From Epiperipatus broadwayi (Eukaryota > Onychophora > Udeonychophora > Euonychophora > Peripatidae): a DNA stretch of 64,000 nt. Location of the stretch: the NCBI GenBank assembly GCA_028023455.1, contig JAQFVV010001048.1:59750-123749 (forward strand), in the 5' to 3' direction. The notes beneath the pieces are model-generated. The model had not been told where the DNA came from and searched no databases. It saw nothing but the letters and a program-made list of their open reading frames with translations. Shown in pieces: positions 47,332 to 61,765 of this stretch. The position numbers were made by a program, and so were the translations under genes. Every line of letters starts with the position of its first letter. The first letter of the stretch is position 1.

Positions 47332-50300
47332 ACTTTTTTAATTTGTAATTTATAGATAGAATGATAGCTGAAGGAACTGAAAGTTGTTTCAAATCCACTA
47401 TAATTACAAAACAAGTATATAAATTATACTTTATTCAAATAATATATATTACTTATTATATATCTATTCCTATTTCACTTTTGAATACTACTATGAAGTT
47501 ATTTATCTTTACATATATAATATGTTAGGCACAAAAATACTTGAAATTTTGATAGTAAAACTAGCATTTGGTTAAACATAATACATACTTGATAACTTTT
47601 ACTCTAGTTCTAACATTATTACTTTCCATTCATACAACTGTGATGACATATAGAGTATTCTGACAAAGGTACATATATACCATGCATACAAATATTAGTT
47701 TATAAAACATTTGATATCATATTAAGATGTGTCCAATGAACACTGAAAATCTATAATGAGACCCTTCAAGTGCTAACTAGCAACATCAATAGCTTTATGA
47801 ATAACATAAATGAGTATTTTATATATAACATCTATACTAATTCAGTATGTGAAATAATAATAATCTGATGTATATTTTATGGATAAATTTTTGATAGAAT
47901 TTAGTCATTATAATTATAATATCATATAGCAAAAAAAGTGATAGGTTTTATCCATAACTTTTTATGATAAGCATATGTTACTTTTACTTTATTGGAAGTA
48001 ATATTTTATACTGCAAGAAAATTTTTCATAATGCTCTTTAGATTCAGCCTTATTATATGACAAATGTTTAACTACTACAAATTAATAAATCAAACGTCAA
48101 AGTATCTTTTGTTTCTAAGAAATTTGATTTATTAAATGCATATTGATTTATTATTAAAATAGTAAATATTTAAATACAACTACAACATCAAAAATATATT
48201 TTTCAAGTTATTTTACCCCTTTCTTCGCTCCGTACATTTTGGAATATTTAAACAAAATCTCTTCATTTAAAGAAGGTGACAACCCTAAGTAGATTCAATA
48301 ATATCAAATTTCATAGATAATGGATTTCTAGACTTAAAATTTCTAAGCTATTATATTAATAACAAAATATACTCTAACTTAAAATACACAAAATCCTATT
48401 ATGTAATGACTCCTACCTATTTAATATTTAGAGGAAATGCCACATTTTTAAACATACTAAAATAACCAACAAAATATTATTAAACACCAATCCTTCCAAA
48501 CAGAATAACTCAAATGAAACTGCATTGTATTAATTCATTTTAAACATTTATTATTTAGAAAGTAATGTCTTAATACAAATTCCTTTTATTAATTGATAAA
48601 CTAAGTTCCATAAAAATATACTTTTGGGAGAAAAGAAATGTATTAAATTCCCACAAATTGTACTTCTAAATCTTTATATTAATTAAAAATTTTAAAATAT
48701 GCCTTTGTTTTGATTTTTCTACAAACACTTAAACCACAGGGGAAAAAAATTATATGATACTGTGTATAACAAAAAAAAAAAAGAATTCTGTACGATTTCT
48801 TGTTATATCATAAGACCTTGTTTCAATATTATTGTAAAAATAAAAATAACAAAAATAATAGTTTTAAATTTATTTTATTATTTCTACTTGAATCAAGTTT
48901 GTTGCATATTTTAAATCAGGACTCCCAAAGCATGGTTCACAAAAAGGCTTTAGCTTTCAAAGAATTTTATTTAACAAAGTAAAATAGATTACATTGATTT
49001 GTGTGTGTGTGTGTGTGTACATATTATTAGTAATTATTAGGAATGCAGATAACACAATATTTTGGAAGCAAACAAAAGTTCACAATTGGATAAGCTGTTT
49101 TTTTACCTACGATATCACAATGGTAGCAAGATGTGCCTTTTAGTTTCTGTTTTTTCTTTCAGATTTGTTAATTTAGAGTTTTGATTTCTTTCTTATAGGC
49201 TTGAAAATAACTGCAATTGAAACCAAATATCAATGACAGCTATTTGATTTGTTATTCTTTTGACTCTTTGACATATGCTGACCAATTTATTTTTGAAGGT
49301 ATCAGATTGCCTTTTAAAGTTAGTTTTATACATGAATTTACATCTTATACACCATAAGGCATAGAGGATGAATACACTGATCCTGATGTCAACAAAGACT
49401 CCTTTTTTGGATGAATCACATAGACTATTTATATATTGTTTTTTTATTATTTTTGAATCGTGTGTATAATATTAAAAGATGCTATTAAGTCCTTGGTATG
49501 AAACAAAGGTGATTCTGTGTTGATAAATCATTGTAGCAAAGTGTGCATAGTTGATCTACATTTGGGAAGTTTCTTTTATATTTTAGGAAGTGTTGAGTAC
49601 ATAGTGAATCGATGTTAATTTTAAAAATACAAAATCATAATATTTTGGTTCAAGTGACCAGAATGTAAATTTATGGCAAAGTTGTTTGCTGGTAACATCA
49701 AGTACAATTTTATTAATGTATTATAGATGGTGTAAAAATTAATACATTTCCCAGTAATTAAATTTATTTTCAGTTGGCATGAAAGCCAAATTTTTTATAG
49801 ATAATAATGTGGATGAGTAGTATCTTCAGGTATTCTCGAATAAAAGGTGATTTATCCATGGGAGTGATTTTTCAGGCTTTTTCATATGGTTTTTTACAGT
49901 GCAGGTATTTAATTTTTGGATCTGATGTGAATTGAATGATCCTAGACTTTGTATGATTGATTTTGAATATTTATGGATATTCTTACTAAGAAATAGAACT
50001 TACAAATTTTACTTTAATAATTATAATAAAAATCATAGTAATTTTACATAACATTAATACTAAAGAAAAAGAAGAATGACAAACTTTAATAGGGATTTAC
50101 CTTATATTAAAGGGTTACCATAAAATTAGTAGAAGACTACTTTTTAATAAAAAATATTTTTTACTGCAAAAAAAAGGGATTTTTATATAAACCTAAAGAC
50201 AGAATATTTGGAACACCAAGGAGTTTATACATGTTTGCAGGTAAAACTGTGGGCACTCTAATAGATGAATAAAGTCAGAATTAAGGAATAGTTTTAATCA

Positions 50301-51138
50301 AAAAAGATTTTTACTTTTTTAGAAATTGGTCACAAACGTGATTTTGACAATACAAAAATACTTGCTAATTTGTAAAGATATGATTTAAGAACATGAGAGC
50401 AATTGAAATATTAAAGAGACCTACTTTTAAATAGGCTGAACATAAGTAAAAAGGAGAAAAAAATTTTAATAAGCCTATATGTAATGCTGAACTACTTAAG
50501 TTGAATCTATTTCTCAACTCACACTGAGTCAGTTATTGTTGAACTAATGATTTTCTTTCAAAAGTTAATCTTGATATGGGGTTGTAGTCATTGAAATATC
50601 AGATTGTAATGCAAAATAATACACGTTTATCCTAAAATAACTATTTACCTACATCATACAAGGTGAAACATTATGTAATATAAATATAAAGCGTTACATA
50701 TAGCATGACATTGCTTTTATGAGCTTGTATTTACAAATGTAATATAGGGGCTTACTAATAGTGCAACACTCTTAATTGATAAGTGGGTAAGAGAAAATAT
50801 TTAAAACCTACAGAACATTCCCATCCCGACCAATTTTGAGCTTTGGACACCTTGAGGCTACATATTAGACACTAGATCCAAATCAACAAACTTTCAATAG
50901 TAACATTTACTTATTTTATATTAAATATGCTGGGTTTATTGATATTTGGATCTAGTACTAATATTTTGGTGTATGTCTGAATATTCTATTCTCACTGAGG
51001 TGAACCAAACTCAAAACCAATGGTCTAGGCATGGAAATTTCTAGATAGAGTTAAATATTTTCTTACCACACTCAATTAAGGCTTTTTAAGCTATGTGCTC
51101 CCTATATATATATATCACCATGATGTAAGTTATGTATG
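47332..51138. other. AT-rich DNA, no gene
   Basis: Includes a short (GT)n microsatellite at about 49001-49018. 49070-49980 is somewhat less AT-rich. No gene is recognised. Confidence 0.5.
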
Positions 51139-51195
51139 ATCATCAAGAGTCAATTTTATACAGACCCTGCACTCATCAGTTGGCCCAAATCACAA
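51139..51195 (-). ncRNA. HHR relic, copy 6 (minus)
   Basis: CUGAUGA (51179-51173) is preceded by GGCCAA. Stem-loop II is GUGCAG-GGU-CUGUAU, AAAA stands in place of GAAA, and stem I partner UUGAU is weak. Degenerate and probably inactive. Confidence 0.4.
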
Positions 51196-51600
51196 TCTTT
51201 TACACATACTTTATTATTGTTCAATATATAAGATAGCCAATTACTACGTTTATTATGTCAACTTATTGTATTCGAACTGGAAGTATATTAATATTTTTTT
51301 TATTATTTATTAATTAGATTAGAGATGAACCACTTATGAATAATTTTCGTAGTATATTTTCACTATACCACTACCACACAAGGTAAGTACTCTACTGCTT
51401 TTAACATCTTTAGTGTAATCATAAACAGATTACCAAAAATATATGGGAATGTAGATTTCCAAGATGGACATTTGTGCTGATCACCTATCTTGGCTCCTTA
51501 CTTGTGAGATGGTTATAGTAAAACTACAATACGATTTATTTTTTTCAATAACATTTTATTTGTTAGTACTTTCAAATCTGATTGAAAAATTTTTCTTCAT

Positions 51601-51670
51601 TTGGTAGGGTCACAATATGAGTGGCACTGAGAGTGTGGATCATGTGAAAGTCTGATTCGAATCTTGCATA
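51601..51670 (+). repeat. tRNA-like SINE head, second copy
   Basis: TGGCACTGAGAG (51622-51633) and GATTCGAATCTTG (51654-51666), with the intervening GGATCATGTGAAAGTCT matching the head at 45572-45617. No convincing HHR lies directly upstream. Confidence 0.5.
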
Positions 51671-54600
51671 TATTACATATATACATGAGGTTTAAGCCTT
51701 ACATGTAATAGGTATTTAAGTATTTGTAAATGTCTACAGTAAAGAGACTGGATTCAAAAACCCATTTTGTCAGGCTGGTATCAATTTTAATGAACTGGTG
51801 CTACTTTTTTAACACAATAATAACTTTGCTAATAATATTTCAAGAGACATACGAAAAAATAATATATTAAAACATAACAAGTAATATATTTTATCAATCA
51901 ATTTATTTACGTTTTTGTAATTTACAAACTTTAATAACTGATTGTAAGGGGAACAATGCAAAACGATGCCTAAATATTTTATATTTGTTATACATTTACT
52001 ACATCAAAAAAACTATCAATTCAAACAAAAAATCAATACTAAATAAAAATAACTATACTCATATTATTTTATTTAATCAATTTTTTATATTATAGAAATT
52101 TTCAATAAAATATATTGTTGAATGATTATTAATTCAACGCAAAGATATAGTAGAAGTAAACACACTTATACTTTTTGCATAAATCACTTTTTTTAACATC
52201 TAGTATGATTAAATCAACTTAATATTAATATTCATCAATATGGCTTTGCTATACTCTTAGAACCTAATATTATACTATTCATCTTATGAGGCCTAGCCTT
52301 TTGAGTCATTCCTATTTGATAACATTGGTGGAACTCTTATATCTATATGTAATAGATATATGGCAATGCAAATTACATTATTATATTTTGGAAATATGGA
52401 TATATTCATTTAATTAATTTTTCCTTAAAAATAAAATTTCTAAATTCATAATGGAGATGACCCGAAATTATAAAAATAGTGAAAGTGTGATAAGTAAATG
52501 AAGTTGAAAAATATTAAAATGAGATAAAAAATTTCTATTCATCCATTCTGTTATGAAGAGGCAAAATAAAATAATTATCTATCAAATAATCCATTTGATA
52601 CATAAAAAGTGTAAACTTTAATTATATTTTAATATTATTCAAAGTGATGGAGATACTTTTTGTACTAAGACTTGTATGGAAGATGAAATGCTAAGTTAAA
52701 ATGTCTCATTAGTTTTGACTCTAGTGCAATTGCCCAATTTATTTTCCTTATCAACTAATTTTGAAAAATTGCTATTGATAAATGGAACTCTGCAAATGGG
52801 TTGTCAGAGAAGAAATAAGAATATTAACACCTTGCAAAATTGCCTTTAATACTTTACATAATGATACTGAAAAAAAAAGTATGTAAAAGAGAAAATATTT
52901 CAAGACAGTGTTAAGATATTTTAAAGCCTATTTTTAATGCTTTGATATGTTTTTAATGGTGAATAATCAGGACAAATAAAGGCAAAGAATATTTACGAAC
53001 TTTTAAATTACTAAAGCATGAAAATTATTCTAGGAACTTTTCAAAAATGGCATTTTTTTATTCATGAAGGAACTGCAAAATATAATATTTGAATAATTTG
53101 TAACATGAATTGTATTGTAATTTTTAATAATAAATTAAATGAAACTATTTCCAGAAAATCAATCTAGAAAAAACAATCATCATTTTTTATGTGAGAGTTA
53201 TCACAGAAAATTATAAATAGTGAAAAAGCATTTGAACTTTTATTATAATTTCTGGCTTGAAAAGCAATCAAAAAAGAAAATCTCCCAAAGAAGATTTTAA
53301 TGATTTATTTTATTAGCTATTTATCATTATATTTTATTTTGTCATTAATAAATTATTTATTTACAAACATTATTTCATACATAACACTTGATAATAAAAG
53401 ATATGTAATTAACACACACATACACAAATTTCTCCATAAATCTGAGAACATGCTCTCCTATTTATTATTTTGGAATGTACAGTAGCCAAAGCAAATGAAT
53501 GTTTGTACAAATAATGAGCTCTAATTAAGTAACTACTACTATCATATTATTTTGCTTGTACATTTTGCTTCTGCTTACATTGACCAGAGTTACTGTTACA
53601 ATATATAATCCATAAGTTTGTTTAAATATAATGTAAATTATATTGTTCATTTTAGAGAGGCAGGAGTAGGATGCCTTTCTATTTATAGTGTTAGGATTAT
53701 TAGCTATATGTCAAGCCTCTTTAATTTTTTACTTGGAGTCATTTTCCTCAATGCTTGCAATGTTGGTGGCTATGTGCTCAAATGTATGAGCATTGTATGA
53801 GTATTATGTATTTTAATTTATAAGGTTAATAATAAATTTTATTTACAAATCATGATTTGAACCACCACCATCAAAATCAAGAAAGAATATTGTGATTTAT
53901 TGTCTTATACCAAAGTTTTGCAGTTATGTCAAGAGAATGTTTTAAAGACTTTTTGAATTTAGACAAATTAAAACTTATATCCAATGTTTCAGATCTTGAA
54001 AGTTAGTGCTAACTTTCTTTTTTAATACATTTGCAAATACTTTGTGGTAATAGTATGAATACTGAACTCCACTGCTTGATGGCATTGTTTCTCACAAAAC
54101 ACACATCACTATACTGTTTTGGCAGTACTTATAGCTGACAACTACAATGGGTGTTTTTGGAGCTGTAACAGGCCACCTGAGGGCAATGTATTTTATGATT
54201 ACATAACAAAATATTACACCCATTGCATTGTGACAGTATTCATAAAGTGAGTGCTCTTGAATTCTTGCTATGGTCTGATTTGATGGTAGCCATATTTGAA
54301 AGAAACAAAACTGCAAAAATTCATTGTCAGAAATTTTTTAGAAAGTGTAGTGGAATTAGTATTCCATATTAAGAATTGTCATGTCATCACACATGCTTTC
54401 CTATGCTTTTGAACTGCACATGACTAGAAAAGTTTCTTCTTTTCAGCAGAGTTGTTTCCAATTTCACATGCAAATTCCCATTTACACATGAATCCATGTG
54501 AGAACTGTAAGGGAAGTTGGTTCAAGAGCTCCAAAATCCCATTACTTACAGCTTTGAGGTTTTCTTGTTATTTGTGTTACTTTTCTTACAGCTTTGAGGC

Positions 54601-54939
54601 TTCCCTGTTATTTTATTTGCATGTTACTTTTGACTTTTTTTTCTGCCCCCAAAAATCGTGTTTTTTTTTTTTTGTTACTTGTTTTGGTTTACAACTTGTC
54701 CAAAGTTTCGTTTATTTTGAATTTAATAAATTATTTTATGGGAAACTGTTGTTGTTATTCACATGATTAGAAAGTAGGTAGGTTATACTGGTTAAGTTTC
54801 TTTAACAGTTAATTAAAGTAGGTATATATTATATATATATATAAGTGTTTAAGAGTTTATTCAAAACCCCACCCAAAAATATATATATAAAATAATAATA
54901 AAAAACTGTGTGGTAACATAATAAAATGTTCAAAAAGAA
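51671..54939. other. AT-rich DNA, no gene
   Basis: A 104-codon open frame on the plus strand (54452-54766) is Phe/Leu-rich with no recognisable motif; I do not call it a gene. TTACAGCTTTGAGG is repeated at about 54546 and 54588. Confidence 0.45.
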
Positions 54940-55735
54940 AATCCAAAAAGAAGTCGATAATTAAAAATCAAAACAATCCTTCTCTGCCACCCCACTTCCC
55001 TGGCTTAAAAAAGGTGTTCTTTAAAAATGAACTGTATATGTCTTTTTTAAAATTAAAGACCCAAAAATTAAGGAAGAACTTTTCACTGTCATATAATATA
55101 GCTTTCTGTAGTGTAAAGATTTGAAACAAAAAATAGAAAAGCCTCATAATAAATTAACAAAAAAAAAGATGACAATTCAAAATCAAACCCCCCCTCGCCC
55201 CTACACCCTCTAAAAAACCAAGTGTTGCTTTATTCAAAAGTACTGAATTGTTGAAGTCTTTCAGAAAATCAAAACATCAAACAAAAAAAAGATAAGTTCA
55301 AAGCAAACAACCAACCCCCTCCACCAACTAAAAACAACAAAGTGTTTGTTACCATATTTTTATGTAAACAAACCGACCGAGTATTAATCGATAATTTAAA
55401 AGCAAACCAACACCCCTAACACATTTAAAAACAAAGTGTTTGTTTCTTAAAAAAAAGAAACCAAAAAAAAAAAAAAACCATGTGAAAAAGTAAAGAAACC
55501 AACCAACAGTTAGTGGATAATTTAAAAACAAACCAACACTCCTAGACCATCTAAAAACAAAGTATTTGCTTATTAAAAAAAACCCCGGGTGGAAAAAAAA
55601 AACCTTGGTGGTTTACTGTAATAATATGTAAACCAAACAGATGGGCGATGATAAAAAGAAATTAAAAAGTGGTTGGAAAAAAAAAATCTTTTACCATAAT
55701 AAGTAAACAAACAGATGGCCTGTGAATAGGTATAT
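54940..55735 (+). repeat. diverged A/C-rich tandem repeat, about 6 units
   Basis: Units of about 100-135 bp each start with a GATAATTTAAAA-like motif (about 54953, 55160, 55291, 55391, 55516, 55644), then CAAACCAAC.CCC, then CTAAAAACAAAGTGTTTG. Length and sequence vary between units. The plus strand is almost free of G in long parts, a strong strand bias not seen nearby. No protein; the 60-codon minus frame at 55531-55349 is a by-product of the repeat. Confidence 0.65.
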
Positions 55736-58700
55736 TGATGTGCATTGGGCAAAAAAGAGCACCATCAAATGGTAGGGTTCAGTATTCATACTATTACCCA
55801 TTTTGTCAACTTAAATAAGCTGTTTTAAGGCCATGATTAATCTATTAATGAATTTCATTACCTCATTAAAGATTTGAAAATTAAATTAACCTGCAACAGT
55901 ACAATGCAAATTTGTGACACTCCAACAATAATTAGTATCACATATGACTCTTAAAATATATATTTGTTTTATATAATTGTCATTTTAAATTTGATGTTTT
56001 GTAAGTATTATTTACAGTAGATGGTAAAATGTTTGTATAAAAACATTTAAAAAATATAGCCAAAAAAATGAAATCAAATTTCTTTTGTTTAATTAGATTT
56101 AATTGATTATTTTCTTATAATCTGTTATTATAATAAAATAAATTTGTTTTTTATTATTGTTGTCACTAATTACAATAAATTTTATGTTTGTTTTAAAAAG
56201 TAGGATGGGGGTACTTGTTTGTTCTTTTTTGTAAAAAGATAATTCATATTTACAAATGTTCAAACTACAAGTTATAGGAGATATCACTAAAGGAGCAGGG
56301 GGTATAACATTTAAACCAAACAAGCTAATTTCAAACTAATTTGATTTTTGTGTAATGAAAACATATTTAAGAAGGTGCTGCAATGGACACCTGTTCAGTT
56401 TAAAAAATAATATGAAATTAAGGCATTTGAAAATTATTAGTGGAATCACATACTGGCATTTGATAATCATAAGTTAATTATTTTTTTGCATTTTTTATGC
56501 TTTAAAACTGAATAAAAATATGAATTCTAATTTTACTGCTGAAAATTTTGTAAAAAATATTAAAATACTTCAAAAAGTTTTTTGTTTTTTATTGATATCA
56601 AGATAATAAAAAATGTTCAAATTATTTCTGAGCTTCAATGAAATTATTGCAGAAATTAAAAAAAGATTTATTCGACCTATAAACAAATTATAAACTTAAA
56701 ACATTACATAAAAATAAAAAAAACTGTATCAGTTTTAATCCTGACTATCAAAATGAGAAAATTTCAAAAATTACTAATTTTGCCAGAAAAATAGTAGCTA
56801 GTTTTAGAAATACATATCTTTGGGTGAATTAAGTATTCAAAAATGAAACATATAAAACCAAAAAATTTGATCTTATATAGCAGATCAACAGCCACCTGAT
56901 TTTTTTATATACACATATTTTCCATATCAACCATAATGTTACAAAAATCAATAAATCCAAACAATGGCATGTGTCCCATTAATTTTTTTTTCTTTTTCTT
57001 AATATAAGTTTTCTGAATTTGTTTTTAAAAAAATGTACAGTTAGTAAATGAGTATGATTATTTGATTTGCTTTTGGTTCTTGATTCTCAGACCTTTTTTG
57101 ATTTTGGTTGGGAGAATACCTTTAAGTCTGTCATTCATTAGAAAACTGTTGATGTGGCAATTTTAAAAACAGTTTGGAGACTCCTATTTTAATAACTGCT
57201 TCACAAAAGTAAGCTGTGATAATGCTATCATTATTTGACATTTTAGTAAATGCAATGGCACTGTGATTGCTCCTTTTCTACATTATTTTAAAGCATTGTA
57301 TATGTTGAATTATGGTATGTGACCGGCTGCAGAAATTCTTGCTAAGAAGCTTCCATTTTTAATATATTAATTTAAAAAAATTCCAAGAAATGTCAGCAGT
57401 ATACAGACCTTTGCCTGTGATTGTCAACACATTTCATTATTTTGATAAATCTATGAAGATGGAGATTTGTGATTGGCTGGTGCTTTCAATTCAGTTCCTG
57501 TGTGGCTAAATGCCACAAAAATATGATTTCAGTAATTGTTAATGACTATGATATAATATTGTTGTAAAAGATTTATTAATCTATATTATTGGGGGAGGGA
57601 AGTTGTCTTTGAAAACATTTTATTTTTAGAAAGACAACTCTTAGAAAGTATATGAAGTATGTTATGAGAACTGGAAATTACCATAAAACAGCCATTAAAG
57701 GGTAAAAGAAAATCAGTTTTGTAAAAACTGGAAATGAAATATTTTAATAATAATTAATAATTTATTAACTTTTAGAATACTTTTTTGTTTCTTTGATGAT
57801 AACTATTTGTAAATATATCATTTTTAATAATATAAAATTCTAATATCTAATATTTTGTTCTTTTAATTTTTTGACTAGATATTGTGAAACCAATAATGAT
57901 GTGTTTCTTTGTTATTGGTAAGCCTATAAGTTAGATATTTATTTTCACAATTTTAAATTATTAAGTTTTAATGTTTAGAATTGTAATTATTAGAAGACTT
58001 AAATATTTATAATATAGTCCATAAAGAGATGCTGTATTATATGTAAAAAAGATTTAATTGCACACAAAAAAATCAAACATGGCATGATAGTAAAAGTATT
58101 CATCAGTAGAGTCTGTTCAAAAATTTGGAGGTTGGATTAAAACTGATATAATTAAACTAAAATTAATAATAAGCATGGTAACTTTAATTGCAGATTATGA
58201 TTCATTCAGTTTTTCAAATCTATTTAATATTATTTTGAATTTCAAAAAAATAAATTTTCCCTTTAAAAAAATGGAAAAAGCAAAATAAAACTCCAAGTAA
58301 ATTAGAACAAAATCAATTTGAAATTTATTTAATTTGAAATTTATTTAAGTAAATATTCAGTTCAAGTATCTCTCTCATTTGTATATATAAATATTTCCAA
58401 TAAAAGAATATCATGTATGTATATATAATTTATCAGTTACAAAATAATACTTTGAATGAACATTTTGTTGATATTTAAATGACTTATTATTGAAGGTTAA
58501 ATAAACAATAATATAACCATTGACTAAAGTAAACTAATTTTTTAATTATCTGTATTCTTTGAAAAGATACACTAATTTTTCCATTGGGCTTGCTAATCTT
58601 ATTAGAGCATAGTTTGGTATTCGTTGTTATTTGAAGAAACAATAGATAAAAGTGTTATCATTACAATATGCCACATAATGACTTATTCTACCAGGTATTT

Positions 58701-58954
58701 AATTAATTAACTGAAAAGTCATCACCCAGAGTAAAGTGTGTTATTTCCTTAGGATAAAGTGAATGCTCACTGGTAAATCATTAATGATCTTATAAGAAAG
58801 ATCTGTACATCTTATTAACATATTATATTTGTTGTTTTAATATGTATATATTAATTGAAATGTTTCTATGCATTGTTATTATAATAATTAATAGAAATGA
58901 GGAGAAAATGTCTATTAAATACAGATATACTTTAACTTTTGTTGTTACCAAGAC
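55736..58954. other. AT-rich DNA, no gene
   Basis: No gene or repeat recognised. 57060-57530 is slightly less AT-rich. Confidence 0.5.
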
Positions 58955-59120
58955 ATTATCAATTATTACTAATTGATAATTCCTGAGGCTAAGCAAGTTT
59001 TTCTCATAAACCTATGGGGTCCTTTAACTTTAACAAAAGATTCACAACAAAAGAGCTATTATAGGTTTATAAGAAAACTTGTTTAATCTCAGAAATCGTC
59101 AATTAGTAGTAATTGATAAT
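58955..59120. mobile_element. MITE-like element with about 60-bp inverted repeats
   Basis: ATTATCAATTATTACTAATT (58955) to about 59017 is mirrored, with a few mismatches, by about 59060-59120, ending AGTAGTAATTGATAAT. Both arms include CTGAG, CAAGTTTT and ATAAACCTAT. The loop is about 45 bp. The target duplication is unclear (AT/TA-like). No protein. Confidence 0.65.
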
Positions 59121-59469
59121 ATATTGGTATTATCTTTACTTAATGGACATTATCTGCTCATTTCTATTAATTAAATATATATGAAATAGTTTATCACATA
59201 ATTTCTTTCTGTGCATGCAATAAGAAGATACTAGTTTGAACATTATCAAAATAGTGATAGGAATAAGGTACAGGCATACACATATTGAACACATACATAA
59301 TAATAAATTAAGTATAGCCAAAAATTCAAATTCTTATATTACTAAAGCAAAGAAAACTATTTCCTCCAGTGTAGTTTCACTTCCCTTCATATTTTCATTA
59401 TTTAAAAATGTTTATTTTTTTATCTCAGTGATACAGCTATAAAATATTGTGAAAATATATTTAAACTTA

Positions 59470-59692
59470 ACATTTGTTTATCTTTGTTGCAGTTTTTTTT
59501 TTTTTAGCAGTTTTTAAAAGTGTACGTTATTTTGCTATTATTTTCATTCACATCTGACTCATGTTCAAAATGTACTAATACTTGAAACCGATTGCAAATT
59601 CTAATTTAAATACATTAGAATGTTTCCAGAGATTAGAAATATCAACAGTAAATATTGTTTTTTCTTAATAATTTTTGTTTCTTTAGTGTTAA
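59470..59692 (-). pseudogene. RTE-like copy 3, inverted 5' fragment
   Basis: The minus strand repeats the same element region as the plus strand just to its right: ACATTCTAATGTATTTAAAT, CAAGTATTAGTACATTT and AAAACTGCAACAAAG are complements of sequence at 59755-59890. The two arms meet at about 59692, so the 5' end of this element is a palindrome with arms of about 200 bp. Confidence 0.7.
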
Positions 59693-61765
59693 TGCAAAAC
59701 TAGAGAGAGAAAAACTATTAAAAAAACAATACAGTTGATATTCCTAACCTTCTGAAACATTCTAATGAATTTAAATTAGAACTTGCAAATCAGTTTCAAG
59801 TATTAGTAGATTCTGAAAATGATTCAGATTTGAATGAAATTAATAAGAAAATAACTGATACATTTTAAAAAACTGCAATGAAGATAGCTAGTAAAACAAA
59901 GCAGCAATTGATCAATAAAATTTCTAAGATTAGAGAATTTGTAAAGAAAAAAAAGAATATATATAAAAATGATGCATTAAGAAGGATTGAATATCTCGAA
60001 TTTTGTAAAATAATGTGAAAAAGAATTGATAATGATGTAAGAAAGTATAATTGTGAACTAGCAAGGAAAGTTGTATAAGAGAATAAAAGTCTTAAGAGTG
60101 TAAAACAACATTTTGGTATTAGTATGAAACTTATATCTGCAGTAAGAAAAAAGATGGAACTATTAGTAAAAATAGAAATGACATCATGAAATAGGTAGAA
60201 AAGTTTTATCAAAAATTATATAATAATAAAGAACAATTATCTTGTAAATCTATTATATTTTTTTAATTTCCCAGGATTTTAAATGAAGAAATGTAACATG
60301 CAATTAAATTTATGAAGAAGGGAAAAGTGCCAGGTAATGATAAAATTATAATCGATATATTAAAAGAAGCAGGTAAAGAAATAAAAAAAAAATTAGGCAA
60401 AGATATACCAAATGATAAATGATAATGATGTATCAGATGATTGGAAGAATGCAGTATTAAAAGTAATATTTAAAAAAAGTAATAGAGAAGATATTAGAAA
60501 TTACAGACCTATCAACCTTTTGTCATTTTTATAAAAAAATGTTTACCAAGATAATTACAACTCATCTATGGAAAACATTGTATTTCAGCCAACCAAAAGA
60601 ACAAGCTGGAGCTAAAAGTGTTTTTTATACAGTAGATCATACCCAAGTGTTAAGAGAAGTTATAGAAAGGACCAATTTAATATGAATTGCCATTATGTTT
60701 TGGATTTGTAGATTATGAAAAGGCATTTGATTCTATAAGTAATTCTTTAGTGATTAAAGCATTGGATCGTCAAGATATAGACCCAGGATCTTGTTATATT
60801 TTGAAGAATGTTTATAAAAATGCAACAACAACTAAATCATATAATGACACTAGGAAGATTAACATTGAGAAGGATGTAAGACAGAATGACTCCATATCTC
60901 CAAAACTTTTCTTGCAATAAATATTTTTGTGGATTAAAATGGGAAACTGAAAGAGTAAAAGTGAATGGAAGTTCTTGAAGTCATTTTGATTTTGCAGATA
61001 ATGTAGTTATTTTTGAAAATAATGCTTTATAGTTTCAGGAAATGTTGCAAGAGTTATCAGATGAAAGTTTGAAACTAGGACTAATGGTAAATCTTAAAAA
61101 GACTAAAGTAATGTTCAATGGATTTTCTCAAAAGATGAAAATAAAGATTGATTATGATGAGTTAGAAGAAGTTAATATGTATAAATACCTTGGTCAGATT
61201 ATTACTATAGATAGAAACATAATGGATACAATTTAATCATAGAAGTAAACTTGGTTGGAAGGTTTTTGATAGAAATAACTTAATATTAAAAGGAAATATG
61301 TCCATAGGTTTGAAAATGAAGGTTTTTAATAAATGTGTTTTAACCAGTTCTTACTTATGGATCTGAGGCTTGGATATTTTAATAGAAGAGCAATACAGAG
61401 ACTTCAGGCCAATTAAAGAAATATGAAGAGAATGCATACAAGAAGAGATTGGAAATGCAATAATAGAAATGAGAATAAACTGGTATTACTGACATTGTTG
61501 AAAGAATTAAAAGACAAGTGAAGTTGGGATGGACATATTTCTAGAAGAGATGATAATAGATGGACAATTGAAATCTTAAACTGGTTTCCAAGAGATTGTA
61601 AAGGATCTAGAAAGTAACCATATGTGAGATGCATGGATAAAATAAGAAAGTGTGCAGGGATAATGTGGAAAAGAGAAGCTAGAGTTTGGCAAAGATGGAT
61701 TGAACTTGTAGAGATCTTCATTCTGTAGTAAACTGATAATGGTTGACAATGATGATGCTGAATAT
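59688..61765 (+). pseudogene. RTE-like non-LTR retrotransposon, copy 3, decayed
   Basis: Plus strand: NAKLEREKLLKK (59690), a spacer with DLNEINKKITDTF (about 59835), KKGKVPGND (about 60315), RNYRPINLLSFL (about 60498-60530), FVDYEKAFDS (motif A, about 60703-60735), KDVRQNDSISPKLF (motif B, expected G-D is N-D, about 60870-60910), HFDFADNVVIFENNA (FADD changed to FADN, about 60980-61025), KIKIDYDELEEVNMYKYLGQ (61141-61200), GHISRRDDNRWTIEI (about 61530-61575), WKREARVWQRWIEL (about 61670-61710). The 3' end is near TGACAATGATGATG. It lacks the endonuclease; motif C is mutated and there are frameshifts. Confidence 0.85.

Noticed and set aside
54452-54766. 104-codon plus-strand open frame as a membrane protein
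   Set aside because: Hydrophobicity comes from T-rich DNA; no signal or family motif.
58085-58100. CTGATGA on the minus strand
   Set aside because: The following sequence has no stem-loop or GAAA; chance 7-mer.
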